From Neocallimastix lanati (nom. inval.) (Eukaryota; Neocallimastigomycota; Neocallimastigomycetes; Neocallimastigales; Neocallimastigaceae), in NCBI GenBank assembly GCA_016946835.1, contig JACVTC010000171.1, forward strand, positions 188,001 through 252,000: a stretch of DNA of 64,000 bases, in the 5' to 3' direction. Shown here piece after piece: positions 1 to 10,104 of this stretch; the first letter of the stretch is position 1; the number at the start of each line of letters is the position of its first letter. A program made the translations under genes and the position numbers. Below the pieces are notes generated by a model that saw only the letters and a list, made by a program, of their open reading frames with translations, did not search any database and had not been told where the DNA came from.

Positions 1-1192
1 TTTCTATCAGTGTCCTTGCGTCTTCAAAATCAAAATTATCGTCATAACTACTGGCACTGTCTGGATCAGAAATTTTACTTATTAAATGTAAAGACTTCTT
101 TGGATGATCATTTAATGTGGTCTTTACTTGAAGCTTTTCTTGCCTCCCTTTATTATGATTTGACTTCGTCTTCATATTATATATGCAGTTTCTGGTAGAG
201 TGTCCTTTAACTTCACAAATGTGACAATATGATTTATTATTATTGTCTTTGTTACTATTATCTTTATTATTATTGTTATATTGGTTACCATTTTGCTTTC
301 CTCTTTTCTTAGAGTTAGAGCTTTTGTTATTATGGTTGTTGTGTTCATTTTTCTTTGAGGAATTACTAGTTCTTCTTCCTCTACTGATAAAATCTAGATC
401 CATTGGATCATCTTTTTCAATGGTTTTGTTATCTTCCCAATTTTCTAGGTAAGATTTTGCATAAATAAAACTTTTGAGATTATTAATATATACATTAGGG
501 TCACTATTCAAATTAATTTGAATGATATTTTTATAATCATCCGGTAGTACGTTATAGAGATATTTTAATTTTTCCTTATCAGTGATCTCCACATGTTGTT
601 CTTCCATATCATCGAAAGTTTCTTTCATAAGTTCTAGCTTTTCGATGATTTGATTTCTATCTCTGGCTTTAATACTTCTTAATCTTTTAAGCCAGTATTC
701 CATATCAGCATTTGAATTTCCATATTTTGATTTGAGTCTTTCCATTATACGGAAACCATTATTAAGTCTGCTGATTTCTCTTAAAACAGAATCATCGACA
801 TTCTTACTGATCATGAGTATCATGTCAGCATCGATCCTTTCTGCTTCCTCAACTAATCTGATATGAATAAGAGGATTACCAAAAAAGTTAGTTAGCTGAG
901 TATTAATATCAACATTATTGTTTCGATTAACCTCAGCATTATTGTTTCGAATAGGTTCGGCAGGAGCTTGCGGTAACATTTTGGTAATTAATTTAGTAAT
1001 TACCTTGTTGATAACATCGTTGACATTGGGGTTGTAATCAAAACCTACATCATTAAGTTTTCCAACGACGTCGACTTCCATGAATTCCTTAATACCTTGA
1101 CGTTTAGCGGCATTGTCAATAAGGAATTTCCACTCATTAAAGTTGGATTTTCCATGGAGGCGTTGGTCCTTAGCTAAGTTAAAGTCTTGCAT
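1..1192 (-). CDS. Ty1/copia-type retrotransposon Gag (partial, runs off the left edge)
   Basis: An open frame starts at the ATG at 1190-1192 and stays open to base 1, about 397 codons. The middle resembles copia-type Gag polyproteins (UBN2 family) and is followed by an Asn/Lys-rich stretch. A retroviral zinc knuckle C-x2-C-x4-H-x4-C (Cys-His-Ile-Cys, Gly-His, Cys) lies near base 220. Gag packages the element RNA into cytoplasmic particles. Protease, integrase and reverse transcriptase would lie beyond the window edge. Upstream of the start are a primer-binding site and an LTR edge, so this is the 5' end of an element on the minus strand. No frame break is visible in the part seen. It is a different family member from the copia element at 46.6-53.9 kb, whose Gag differs clearly in sequence. 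Confidence 0.8.
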   Translation of the reverse strand, partial: MQDFNLAKDQRLHGKSNFNEWKFLIDNAAKRQGIKEFMEVDVVGKLNDVGFDYNPNVNDVINKVITKLITKMLPQAPAEPIRNNNAEVNRNNNVDINTQLTNFFGNPLIHIRLVEEAERIDADMILMISKNVDDSVLREISRLNNGFRIMERLKSKYGNSNADMEYWLKRLRSIKARDRNQIIEKLELMKETFDDMEEQHVEITDKEKLKYLYNVLPDDYKNIIQINLNSDPNVYINNLKSFIYAKSYLENWEDNKTIEKDDPMDLDFISRGRRTSNSSKKNEHNNHNNKSSNSKKRGKQNGNQYNNNNKDNSNKDNNNKSYCHICEVKGHSTRNCIYNMKTKSNHNKGRQEKLQVKTTLNDHPKKSLHLISKISDPDSASSYDDNFDFEDARTLIE

Positions 1193-1243
1193 GATTTCGG
1201 AGCGGTGAAGCGAATTAATTAAGTACTTTTAATAATAAATAAT

Positions 1244-1267
1244 ATGAGTCAACTGAGACTCTTAATC
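1244..1267 (-). other. Primer-binding site of the left copia element (tRNA-Lys half match)
   Basis: Read on the plus strand, the bases just before the LTR edge end in CTGAGACTCTTAATC, which is the anticodon arm of a tRNA-Lys(CUU): loop CTCTTAA with anticodon CTT. The element RNA (minus strand) is therefore complementary to the 5' half of that tRNA. The second copia element at 53.68 kb carries the same sequence in the same position, which supports the call. Confidence 0.55.
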
Positions 1268-1452
1268 TGTTAGCTTTATTAAATTTAGATCTATAATAAT
1301 ATTCCTTATGGAATATGGTATACAAGGGAAATAAGTGTATGATCTATCTTTCAGCTTTAAATAAGTAATAAAGTCACATGTTACAACATGCGTTTTCCAT
1401 AACATAAAATAAATTAAAAATTAATTAAATAAATATTAAAAGATAATTAACA
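1268..1452 (-). repeat. Probable 5' LTR of the left copia element (outer edge uncertain)
   Basis: The LTR begins with TGTTAGC directly next to the primer-binding site, as in the second copia element, whose LTR begins TGTTAAG. The other copy lies outside the window, so the outer edge cannot be set by comparison. A TTAACA at about 1447-1452 is one candidate; others exist. Confidence 0.35.
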
Positions 1453-1586
1453 TAGATTTATACAAGACGATAGATCATAATACATTTAAGTAATCATTAA
1501 ATATAAATAAATAAATACACATAAATATAAATAAATACTATAAATAAATAAATTAAATATATAGTTAAATTATGAGTGCAGTCAAC

Positions 1587-1632
<46 letters not shown>

Positions 1633-2212
1633 TATATATTTTTTTTTATTATTTTTTTTTTTTTTTTAAAAATACGAATTTTTTTCTTTCTTGTTTTTTT
1701 TTGTTCAATTTAAATATTTTATAATTATGAAGCATTTTTATTATTAAAACAATAAATTTATTTTGTTTTTAACTATTGGAATATATTTAATAATATTTAA
1801 TGATATTTAATAAGATTAACATATAAATTTATATTTATTTATATGTATTGCTACTACTAAAAAATGTTAGCTCTAATTATAAAATTAATAGAACTATAAT
1901 CATGAATATTAAATAATATATATATATATATATTTTTAATATTTTAAATTGCTATTTATTTATAATTAGTAAAATATTATCTTTTTTTTTTTATTTTCAG
2001 GACCTATTTTTCAAATAAATAATCTTAAAATAAATTAATAAATTAGGTATTAAATTTTATTTATCATTTAATTTAGTTCAATTAATATTTTAAAAAATCA
2101 AAAATAATAATTGGAATTATAATTATTTATTAATTTAAAAAAACTTATAGTTTTTTTTTTAAATACAATCAACAATAACGACTGCATCAACAGTATTAAC
2201 AATATCTCAACA

Positions 2213-2288
<76 letters not shown>

Positions 2289-2991
2289 GTAAAATTAATT
2301 ATTATTATAACAACAATAATAACAATAATAATAACAATACTAACAACAATAATAATAAAAATAATAACAATAACAACAATAACAATAATAACAACAAAAG
2401 CAACAATAATAATAACAAAAACAACAATAATAATAATAATCAAATTATTCAAAACATAAATATAATTAATTGTTGTTATTTATTTTTATATTTTATAAAA
2501 TTTATTTATTTCTTATGTTCTTTAACTTAATATAATTTCATTAGCATTATGTTGATTATAAAAATATGTTTTTCATTTATAATAAATTTTGGTCTTGTTA
2601 ATTTTATTTTTTATTATTTATTATTTATTTTTTTTTTATTTTTATTTCCGTATTTTTATTTTTATTTTATTATAATATTTTTATTATATTTTTAATTTTA
2701 TTTTATTTTTTATTTTTTTATTTTATTTATTTATTTATTTATTTTTTTTTTTGGTAGACTTTATAATAGTGTATAATATGTATAATATAATTATCATTAT
2801 TAATTTTAATAAATTATAATTTAATATCATTACGTTAATATATATTAAAATTACAGATTTAATTTACAATTATTTATTTAAATTATTTGATATATAAAAT
2901 TTTATATAGTATTTTTTTTTTTAAATAAAAATTAATAATAATAATCATGATAATAAAACCATTAGAATAAAAAAGATAGATAATAACGTTT
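1453..2991. other. Intergenic A/T-rich DNA with AAT microsatellites
   Basis: No gene is seen. AAT/TAA trinucleotide runs lie at about 1586-1631 and 2216-2287. The second run grades into an imperfect AAC/AAT tract to about 2450. The hydrophobic reading frame across 2207-2452 is only a translation of this repeat. Confidence 0.7.
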
Positions 2992-3813
2992 CTACATTAT
3001 AGCACATGTAGTTTTAGGCTCATCCGGTACTTCTTCTCCTTTTTCTATCTCACCTAACATTAATTCAAATGCTTTTGCAATATTAGTATTATGTTTTGCA
3101 GATGCTTCTATATTAGCACAATTCCATTCTTTAGCAATTTTTTGAGTTTCCTCAAAAGTAACTTCACGTTGTAAATGAAGATCACTTTTATTACCTACAA
3201 GTACAATAGGAACCCAATCTGTTTGAGTATAATTTAAAATTTTATCACGAATAACTTGACAAATTTCAAGTGAAGCTTTGGAAGTGATTGAATAAACTAG
3301 CATGTAACCATGAATACCGAGTGAGTATTTTTTATTTAAAATTGAATGTTCCTCTTGACCTGCAGTATCAATAATTTCAGCTTTATATTCTTGATTATGA
3401 TAATTTATTATCTTAGTAAATGTATTTTCAATAGTTGGATAATATAAGTCAATAAATTGATCTTCTACATATTGAACAGTTAATGATGACTTTATTTTGC
3501 ATAAATTAAATAATTTATTTAAATAATAATAATAATAATAATAATAAATTTATAATAATAAATTTATAATAAATTATATTAATTATACAAATTTTTATAT
3601 CATAAAAGATTAATCATATTTAATATATATATAAATATATTTTTTCAATTAGAATAAATTAATTTATTAGTAATTGTTTAGTAAAATTATAAAATTTAAA
3701 TTTAAATTATATATTAATTATATGTATGTTTATAATATTGGAATTATTTATACCTTTCCAACTGAGGGTGAACCTAAAACAACAATTCTCCTTACTCTTT
3801 CTTGCCCGGACAT
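2992..3813 (-). CDS. RHEB: Rheb-type small GTPase (two exons)
   Basis: Two exons, complement(2992-3489, 3754-3813), encode about 185 residues, the usual Rheb length (human about 184). Rheb is the membrane-bound GTPase that activates TOR complex 1. Exon 1 gives the start and most of the P-loop (G-S-P-S-V-G-K), and exon 2 opens with S-S-L-T. The effector region contains Y-P-T-I-E-N-T-F-T-K, characteristic of Rheb. Switch II is D-T-A-G-Q-E-E, the G4 box is N-K-S-D and G5 is A-S-A-K. The C-terminus C-A-I-M is a farnesylation CaaX box, so it should sit on endomembranes. The third P-loop residue is Pro where human Rheb has Arg; both differ from the Gly of Ras. The intron runs 3490-3753 (GTATAA..AG). 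Other Ras-family members are less likely given the effector sequence. Confidence 0.93.
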
Positions 3814-4624
3814 ATTTAATATTTATAATAATTATATTTTGTTTATATGCGTTTAAATGTTAATTAGTGAATATGATAACTATAAATCATAAGAATGTTA
3901 AATTTTATGTTTTATGGTTAATTTTGTAGTATTAATAATTATTTATTGATTAAATATAAAATTTTAATAACAATAATATATATAAAATTAAATTATATAT
4001 AGTATAACTAATTTAGATAAATGTATATATATATATAAAGTTAGTCGGTTAAATATATTTTATATTATATAGAATTTTATCTTTAGTATTTATTTATTTA
4101 TTTATAATTGAAGAATAATTATTTTTTTTAAAGTATTTATAAATTTATATTAGGAATATTATAATGAAAATAAATTAATCTATTTCAATGAATTTTGACT
4201 CATAAAACATAAATTTTGTTATTAATAGAATTATTTCGATATGTATTTACTATTATTATTTTTTTTAAAGAATTATGTATATACAAAAATTTTAATTTTG
4301 GATAATATATAATACAAACTATTTATCAAATTATTTAAAATATTTTTTATAATCATAGGTATTATTCATACTTTTATTATTATTGTTCATTAAATTATAT
4401 TTTTCAATTTAAATTATTTTCATTAACATATTTTATGATTAAATTTTTATACTCTTGTTTAATTATTTTAATTATTTTATAAATAATGTAAAGATTATAA
4501 TACCTTTTTTAAGCTTTATTTATTTATTTATTGGTTTGTTTGTTTGTTTGTTTGTTTGTTTTTAGTATTTTTTTCAAAAAAAAAAAAGGAAAAAAAAAAT
4601 TCTTTATTATTATTATTTATTTAA

Positions 4625-4667
<43 letters not shown>

Positions 4668-5719
4668 TTTTAAACGTTTTTATTGAAGATTATACTGCAA
4701 AATTTGATTATTTTTATTGTTCAATTATTTCTTAAAATTATAAATAAAATATTAAGAGGTATCATAAATATTTAAAAAAAATAACAATAGAATAATAATA
4801 ATTAGTGATAATTATATATAGTTCATATTTTATGTTTATTTTTAATATTAATAAATATTGTTGAAAGATAAATTATTATTAAATAATATATTTTGCTTTT
4901 TTAATGATTTATTAATAATTATCATCACATGATTTTGATCATTATTATTAACTTAAAAATATAATATTTTTAGAGTAATACGCCTCAAATTTACAATCAT
5001 TACATAATATAAATAAATTGTACATAATTTTATTTAATATGAAATTTTTTTTCTTTAGAATAAAATTATTAAATTTTATTAGAATATCATTAATATTAAT
5101 AAGTAAATGGTTAAAACCTTATTTTTATGTTTTGTATTTCATAGCAATATATAATCTTTATTTATGAAGTAAAAATTTTATATTTTCAACTATCAAGAAA
5201 TTTAGTATTCAGTAAATTGAAAATTTTCAGCTAATTAAATATATATATGTATTAATTTAAATGAATTTAAAATATTATTTTAATGTTATTCAAAATTGAT
5301 ATAATTAAAGAATATAGTTAACTGGTTTTAAGACATTTTTATTTTTTTAGCATCAATATACTATAACATAAATAGATTCTTTATATTTTATTGTTATACT
5401 GAATTATTAATACTAATTTATTCAGAATGAATAATTACATAAATAATTTGATATAATTAACAAATAATTAAATATTTTTTTTTTAAACAATAATATATAA
5501 AATACTTTATAATTAAAAAAAAATTATATAATTAAAACTAAATTATTCATAATAAATAATTAAAATAATAATAACTTAATAATAAATAATAAAGAAAATA
5601 TTTTATTTTATTTTTAAAAAATTGTAAAATAAAATATTTGTTTAAAAGCTTTTACATCACATATTATTAAATATATTAATTTAAATATTTAATTAAATAA
5701 TTAAATTATTTTATTATAA
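3814..5719. other. Intergenic A/T-rich DNA
   Basis: No gene is seen. It holds a (TTTG)n run near 4530-4560, an AAT-type run near 4630-4668 and many homopolymers. Confidence 0.65.
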
Positions 5720-7100
5720 ATGGAAGAAATTATAAATATTAAAATAAGTGAAACTAATCGAGGGAAAAAGCAAATATAAATTTAATTTTTCATTTAAGAA
5801 TAAAAAATAATTTTAAAGTATATAGATATGTTGAATATAAAACTTTAAATAAATGTAAATCTTTCATTATTCTAAACGATAAGAAGGAAATTTTAAAATA
5901 TGAAAGTTTATATAATCATCTTAAAAAAGAAATTGATGCATATATATATCGATTGTGAAACATACAATTAAAGATGAAATTAGAAATAGTTTAATTCCTT
6001 TGAGTATAAAACCTAAACTTATATTTAATGAAGTTTCACAAGAAATGAGATTTATATGTCTTGAATATGACGCAATTAAATCCCAAATAATAAGAAATAT
6101 AAATAAACAACTACCTCCAGATGTATCAAAGTTTAATGAAGTTCCTAATGAATGAAAATATTATAAAATAATAAGAAATGCGAATTTTATGATATTTAAT
6201 AATCCTTATTATCTTCTAATCTTAATTCTAAGAAAAATTATTCATGAAAAATAATGATGATATATTTGCCGCTGGTACTTTTTATATTTCACCTAAATTT
6301 AGTTATCATATATTTATAACTTACATTAAAGATTTAAATAGTTTTTTTATACTACTTCTTTTTTGAAATTAAAAAATAAATAACAGGCTACTTATGCGAT
6401 GTTATTTGAATAAATATAAAGAAAGCAAATAAATACAGCAATAATTCTAATTACACCGAAATTTTTTCATTGTAATTTTGAAAAAGACATTTCTAATCTA
6501 GTAAAAAAAAAATTTTTTTCTTAATATAAATATTAATAATACTTTATTTGACATTATAAAAGAGCATTATAATTTAAAAATAAATGAATCATGCTATAAC
6601 GAAGTAAATATAATAATATATATTATAAAATGATTTCAAACTTCCTTTTTGAAAATCCTGATTATATAGTTGATATTTATAGTAAAATTAATAATGACTA
6701 ATTTTTAAAGTTTTTGGAATATTTTAATGAATATTTAAAAAATAATAAAAATCGAAATTATTATAACAGTATAGAACATTTACCAAATCCAGAATCTTTC
6801 AATAATTATTTAAATAATTTATTTTCAAAAAAGAAAAAAAAAAAACCTTCTTTTTGTAAATTAATATATACAATAAAACAAGAACAATCTTAATCTTAAA
6901 ATTATTAAAATGATTTCAAAAGGAAAAGTTCAGAAATTTGGAATAATAATAATAATAAAAAAAAAAAAATTAGGAAAAAAAATGATGAAATCTGTATTTT
7001 AATTAAAAAATACAAAACTATGGAATCCAAATAAATTGATAACTGAAGACCAAGAAATAATATTGTTGAATTATAGTTTAAATGTTTAAGTAATATAAAT
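5720..7100 (+). pseudogene. Decayed FLYWCH/MULE-type transposase-like gene
   Basis: Starting at the ATG at 5720, pieces in shifting frames form one degraded protein. An N-terminal FLYWCH-like segment comes first (a Y-R-C-V-E-Y-type stretch broken by stops, then Y-E-S-L-x-N-H). The longest intact piece is 66 residues at 5955-6155 and contains K-P-K-L-I-F-N-E-V. A start of the MULE catalytic domain reads F-A-x-G-T-F-Y-I-x-P-K-F near 6270. A C-terminal part near 6770-6890 has S-F-N-N-Y-L-N-N-L-F. Such genes are Mutator-like element transposases or their domesticated relatives. Multiple frameshifts and stops make this copy dead. No terminal inverted repeats could be delimited by eye. Identification rests on remembered family similarity. 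Confidence 0.55.
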
Positions 7101-7349
7101 ACTGATTTTTAATAAATGGCAAAGTATTGGTCAAATAAAAAAGATTATCAGAATTCTGTTATACAGAATTAATATTTATAGTTGTAATTATTCTTGATTA
7201 AAAATCCATAATTATTTAAAATATTAATATTTATAAAAACTTAATTTAAAAAAAATATTCTAATATTTTTTTTAATTATCTTTTTCATTAAATATCTTAT
7301 TTTTAAAGAATATTTCATTTATGTATTTAATTTATAGATTTTATAATAC

Positions 7350-7591
7350 TTTTAATTTTAATTTTTATATTAATATAAAGATTATTTTATTTTAAAGAAT
7401 ATTTTTTTTCATATATTTAAGAATATTTAAAAAATATATATTTTTTATTTATTTAAGATATATGAGCTTTTTTTAATTTTAATTTTTATATTAATATAAA
7501 GATTATTTTATTTTAAAGAATATTTTTTTTCATATATTTAAGAATATTTAAAAAATATATATTTTTTATTTATTTAAGATATATAAGCTTC
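7350..7591. repeat. Tandem duplication, two 121-bp units
   Basis: The unit at about 7350-7470 is repeated nearly exactly at 7471-7591. Equivalent bases lie 121 apart; for example, the G ending TAATATAAAG falls at 7380 and 7501. The last bases differ (GAGCTTTT versus AAGCTTCT). The content is A/T only and non-coding. Confidence 0.8.
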
Positions 7592-8098
7592 TTTAATTTT
7601 TAAATATCTATATTTTTTATTTTAAATACTTTTTATATATTTTAAGAATATATATTTTTTTTAAATATGTATATAACAAAACTTTCAAGAATACTTTATT
7701 CTTAAAGAATATTTTTTTTTATTTTTTATTTATTATTATTACTATTATTATTTTTTTTAATATTAATTTAAATAAAAAAATTCACATCCTTAATTTGACG
7801 TTATTTATTAAAATTATTTATTTATTAATTTATTTATTAAAACTTTGAAATACCTCACTTTTCGAAATGCAACAACTTCCATTTTTATTCAAATTAGTGT
7901 AATATTAAAAAATATCATATTACGATATATTATTATATATCACATTACGAATAATATATATACTAAGAATTTAAAATTGATTTTAATATAATATTTCTTA
8001 TTTGAAATAACATTATTTTTATATTTACGCATAAATTATAGAGAAACTATAATTTATCATAGTATTAATATATATTTCATTTTTTAATTATTATTTAT
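7592..8098. other. Intergenic A/T-rich DNA
   Basis: No gene or conserved motif is visible. It contains several near-palindromic ATATTACG/CGTAATAT-like stretches around 7915-7955. Confidence 0.6.
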
Positions 8099-8138
8099 AT
8101 TTTGAAACTTGCTAGTAGATGCTAGCATGTTTCAAAAT
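8099..8138. repeat. Long perfect-type hairpin (17-bp arms, 6-nt loop)
   Basis: The left arm at 8099-8115 (ATTTTGAAACTTGCTAG) pairs with 8122-8138 with a single mismatch across a TAGATG loop. The arms contain GC-bearing segments (GCTAG, GAAAC), so the match is not simple A/T chance. Its function is unknown. It could be a small foldback element or an RNA hairpin. Confidence 0.6.
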
Positions 8139-8330
8139 TGTCATATATGAAGTAAAAATTTTGATTTTCACAAAATTTATAGATATAGATATTAACAAAC
8201 AATTTTTTGTATTATTATAAAGTTAATTTATATTTTGCGATTACATAAGATTTTGTTCAATAATACTTAATTAAATTTTAAATCATAATCATAATAAATT
8301 TGAATTAATCATTATATTTATTAATGTTAT

Positions 8331-8716
8331 TTGCCTTTCCAATCCTGGTTGTTAGTACTAAGACTTACTTCCTGAATTTATATGGAACGATTTTCATCCT
8401 TTTAGGGCGTTTTTCCATATAAATAAATTTGGTGTTCACTCGTCATGGTAAATATTCCTATTGTTAGACTATTTTATTGCTAGTACAGAAAACACTTGAT
8501 CTGTGAGAGGATTAGATTATTGTTCCTCACTTGATGCTAATTCAAGAGATCGCTGAAAAGAAGCCCATTACTTAATGCCACGTATAATGAATGTTTTTAA
8601 TATTAACCTTGCTTAGAGAGAAGTCCTCGTCGACGCCGAAACGGTATGGCAAGGAATACAATGAGAGTTTGATACGTTAAGGGAGATATTGGAGGCCTTA
8701 TCGTTAATTCCAATCT
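8331..8716. ncRNA. Candidate structured non-coding RNA or SINE-like island
   Basis: About 386 bases stand out from the surroundings by much higher G+C and normal complexity, but no frame is long or recognisable. Several inverted repeats suggest RNA structure. An 11-bp stem joins 8377-8387 (TTTATATGGAA) to 8413-8423. Smaller stems include CTTGA..TCAAG and CAGA..TCTG. A closing CCTTGC/GCAAGG pair lies at 8607-8612 and 8649-8654. A run of 22 A's follows immediately (8717-8738). On the plus strand this could be the tail of a retroposed transcript; on the minus strand it would be a T run ahead of the start. I compared it mentally with U1-U6, U3, RNase P/MRP and SRP RNAs and could not match it. Strand is undetermined. 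Confidence 0.4.
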
Positions 8717-8738
8717 AAAAAAAAAAAAAAAAAAAAAT

Positions 8739-8932
8739 TAACATTAATATAAAACATAATTAAATTTACATTAATTGTACTTTAAAAGCATATTATATAA
8801 TTCTTTTTGATAATATTAATATTCTTATTCATATAAATTAACGAATTATTGAATAGAAATATAAGAATTTGTTCAGATTATATATATATAATATAAATTT
8901 TTAATAATAGAATTATTTTTCTAAATTTATAA

Positions 8933-8987
<55 letters not shown>

Positions 8988-10104
8988 ATAGATAAATAAA
9001 TAAATAAATAAATAGATAAATAAATAGATAAAAATAAATTTCAAAAAAAATAAAAAAAAAAACGGCTTGTTAATTTAAAGTATAAAATTGGTAATATGGA
9101 ATTTTTTTTTTTTTTTTTTTTTTTTTTGATTTGTGAAACGGGTATTTCTATTATTGTTTGTATAATATGTTGTATGAAATATAAAATTTCATTTAAAATA
9201 TTCTTTCATTTCATATTTTTCGTATATTAATTAATAATTTTTATCAGCCAATGAATTTATAAAATAAAAATTAAAATAAAATTATTAATTTAAAAGATAA
9301 TTAAAAAAAAAACTTTTATAATATATATGGCTAGAACTTTAAATAAAAAAATAATATGAAATTATAATATTTTTATTGTGAATAAAATTTATATATATAG
9401 TTATAATTATTAAAGTTTAGCACATTTATTATTCATAACTTCTATCAAAAAAGGTGTTATAAGAGGAAATTTATAATAAAATAAATAAAGTTCAATAAAG
9501 AATTATAAAATTAAAGAGGTTTATGAGAAAGTTAAAAATATTTTAAATATAAATATTAAAAAGTAAATAATCATCAAGAAAAAAATTCATTAGATTACAT
9601 ATTATTATATTACATATTATTTTTTATCATGATTAAATTAAATTTCCAGATGTATTTATTTAAGAAAAATTAAAAATTTGAATATTTATATTAGATTTTT
9701 ATATATTTTATACTTTTAATTTAAAAAAGGTAAATTTATATTTATTTTTGAAAAATATTAAATATAAAAATCTTCTTATTTTTTCATATATATTGTAATT
9801 ATTAAATTTATCATATAAAAATTTTTAATTAGTAATGAAAATTTTTTATAAAAAATTATTATTGAAAAATTTTTGTTATTACTTTGGATACAAACAATAA
9901 TATAAAAATAAATTAAATTTAATATATAATATATTAGAGAAAATTTAAAACTAGATTCAATAATTTATATATCAAATCTTATTGAAAAAATGATATATAA
10001 GCCTTATATGAACCCTTTTTTATTAATATTAAAAAAAAATTATAGATAAAAAAGAAAATAAAGAAAAATAATAAAAAAATATATAAAATTATATCTAAAA
10101 AAAA
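8739..10104. other. Intergenic A/T-rich DNA upstream of the CotH gene
   Basis: It contains an (AAAT)n tetranucleotide run at about 8936-9031 and a T tract at about 9101-9127. No gene is seen. The last 100 bases before the CotH start are A-rich, as usual for leaders in this window. Confidence 0.65.

Noticed and set aside
2207-2452. An 81-codon Ile/Val-rich membrane-like protein
   Set aside because: It is a translation of an AAT/AAC microsatellite.
8331-8716. A known RNA such as U1-U6, U3, SRP, RNase P or MRP RNA
   Set aside because: None of the conserved boxes of these RNAs could be found on either strand by eye, so only a generic candidate call is made.
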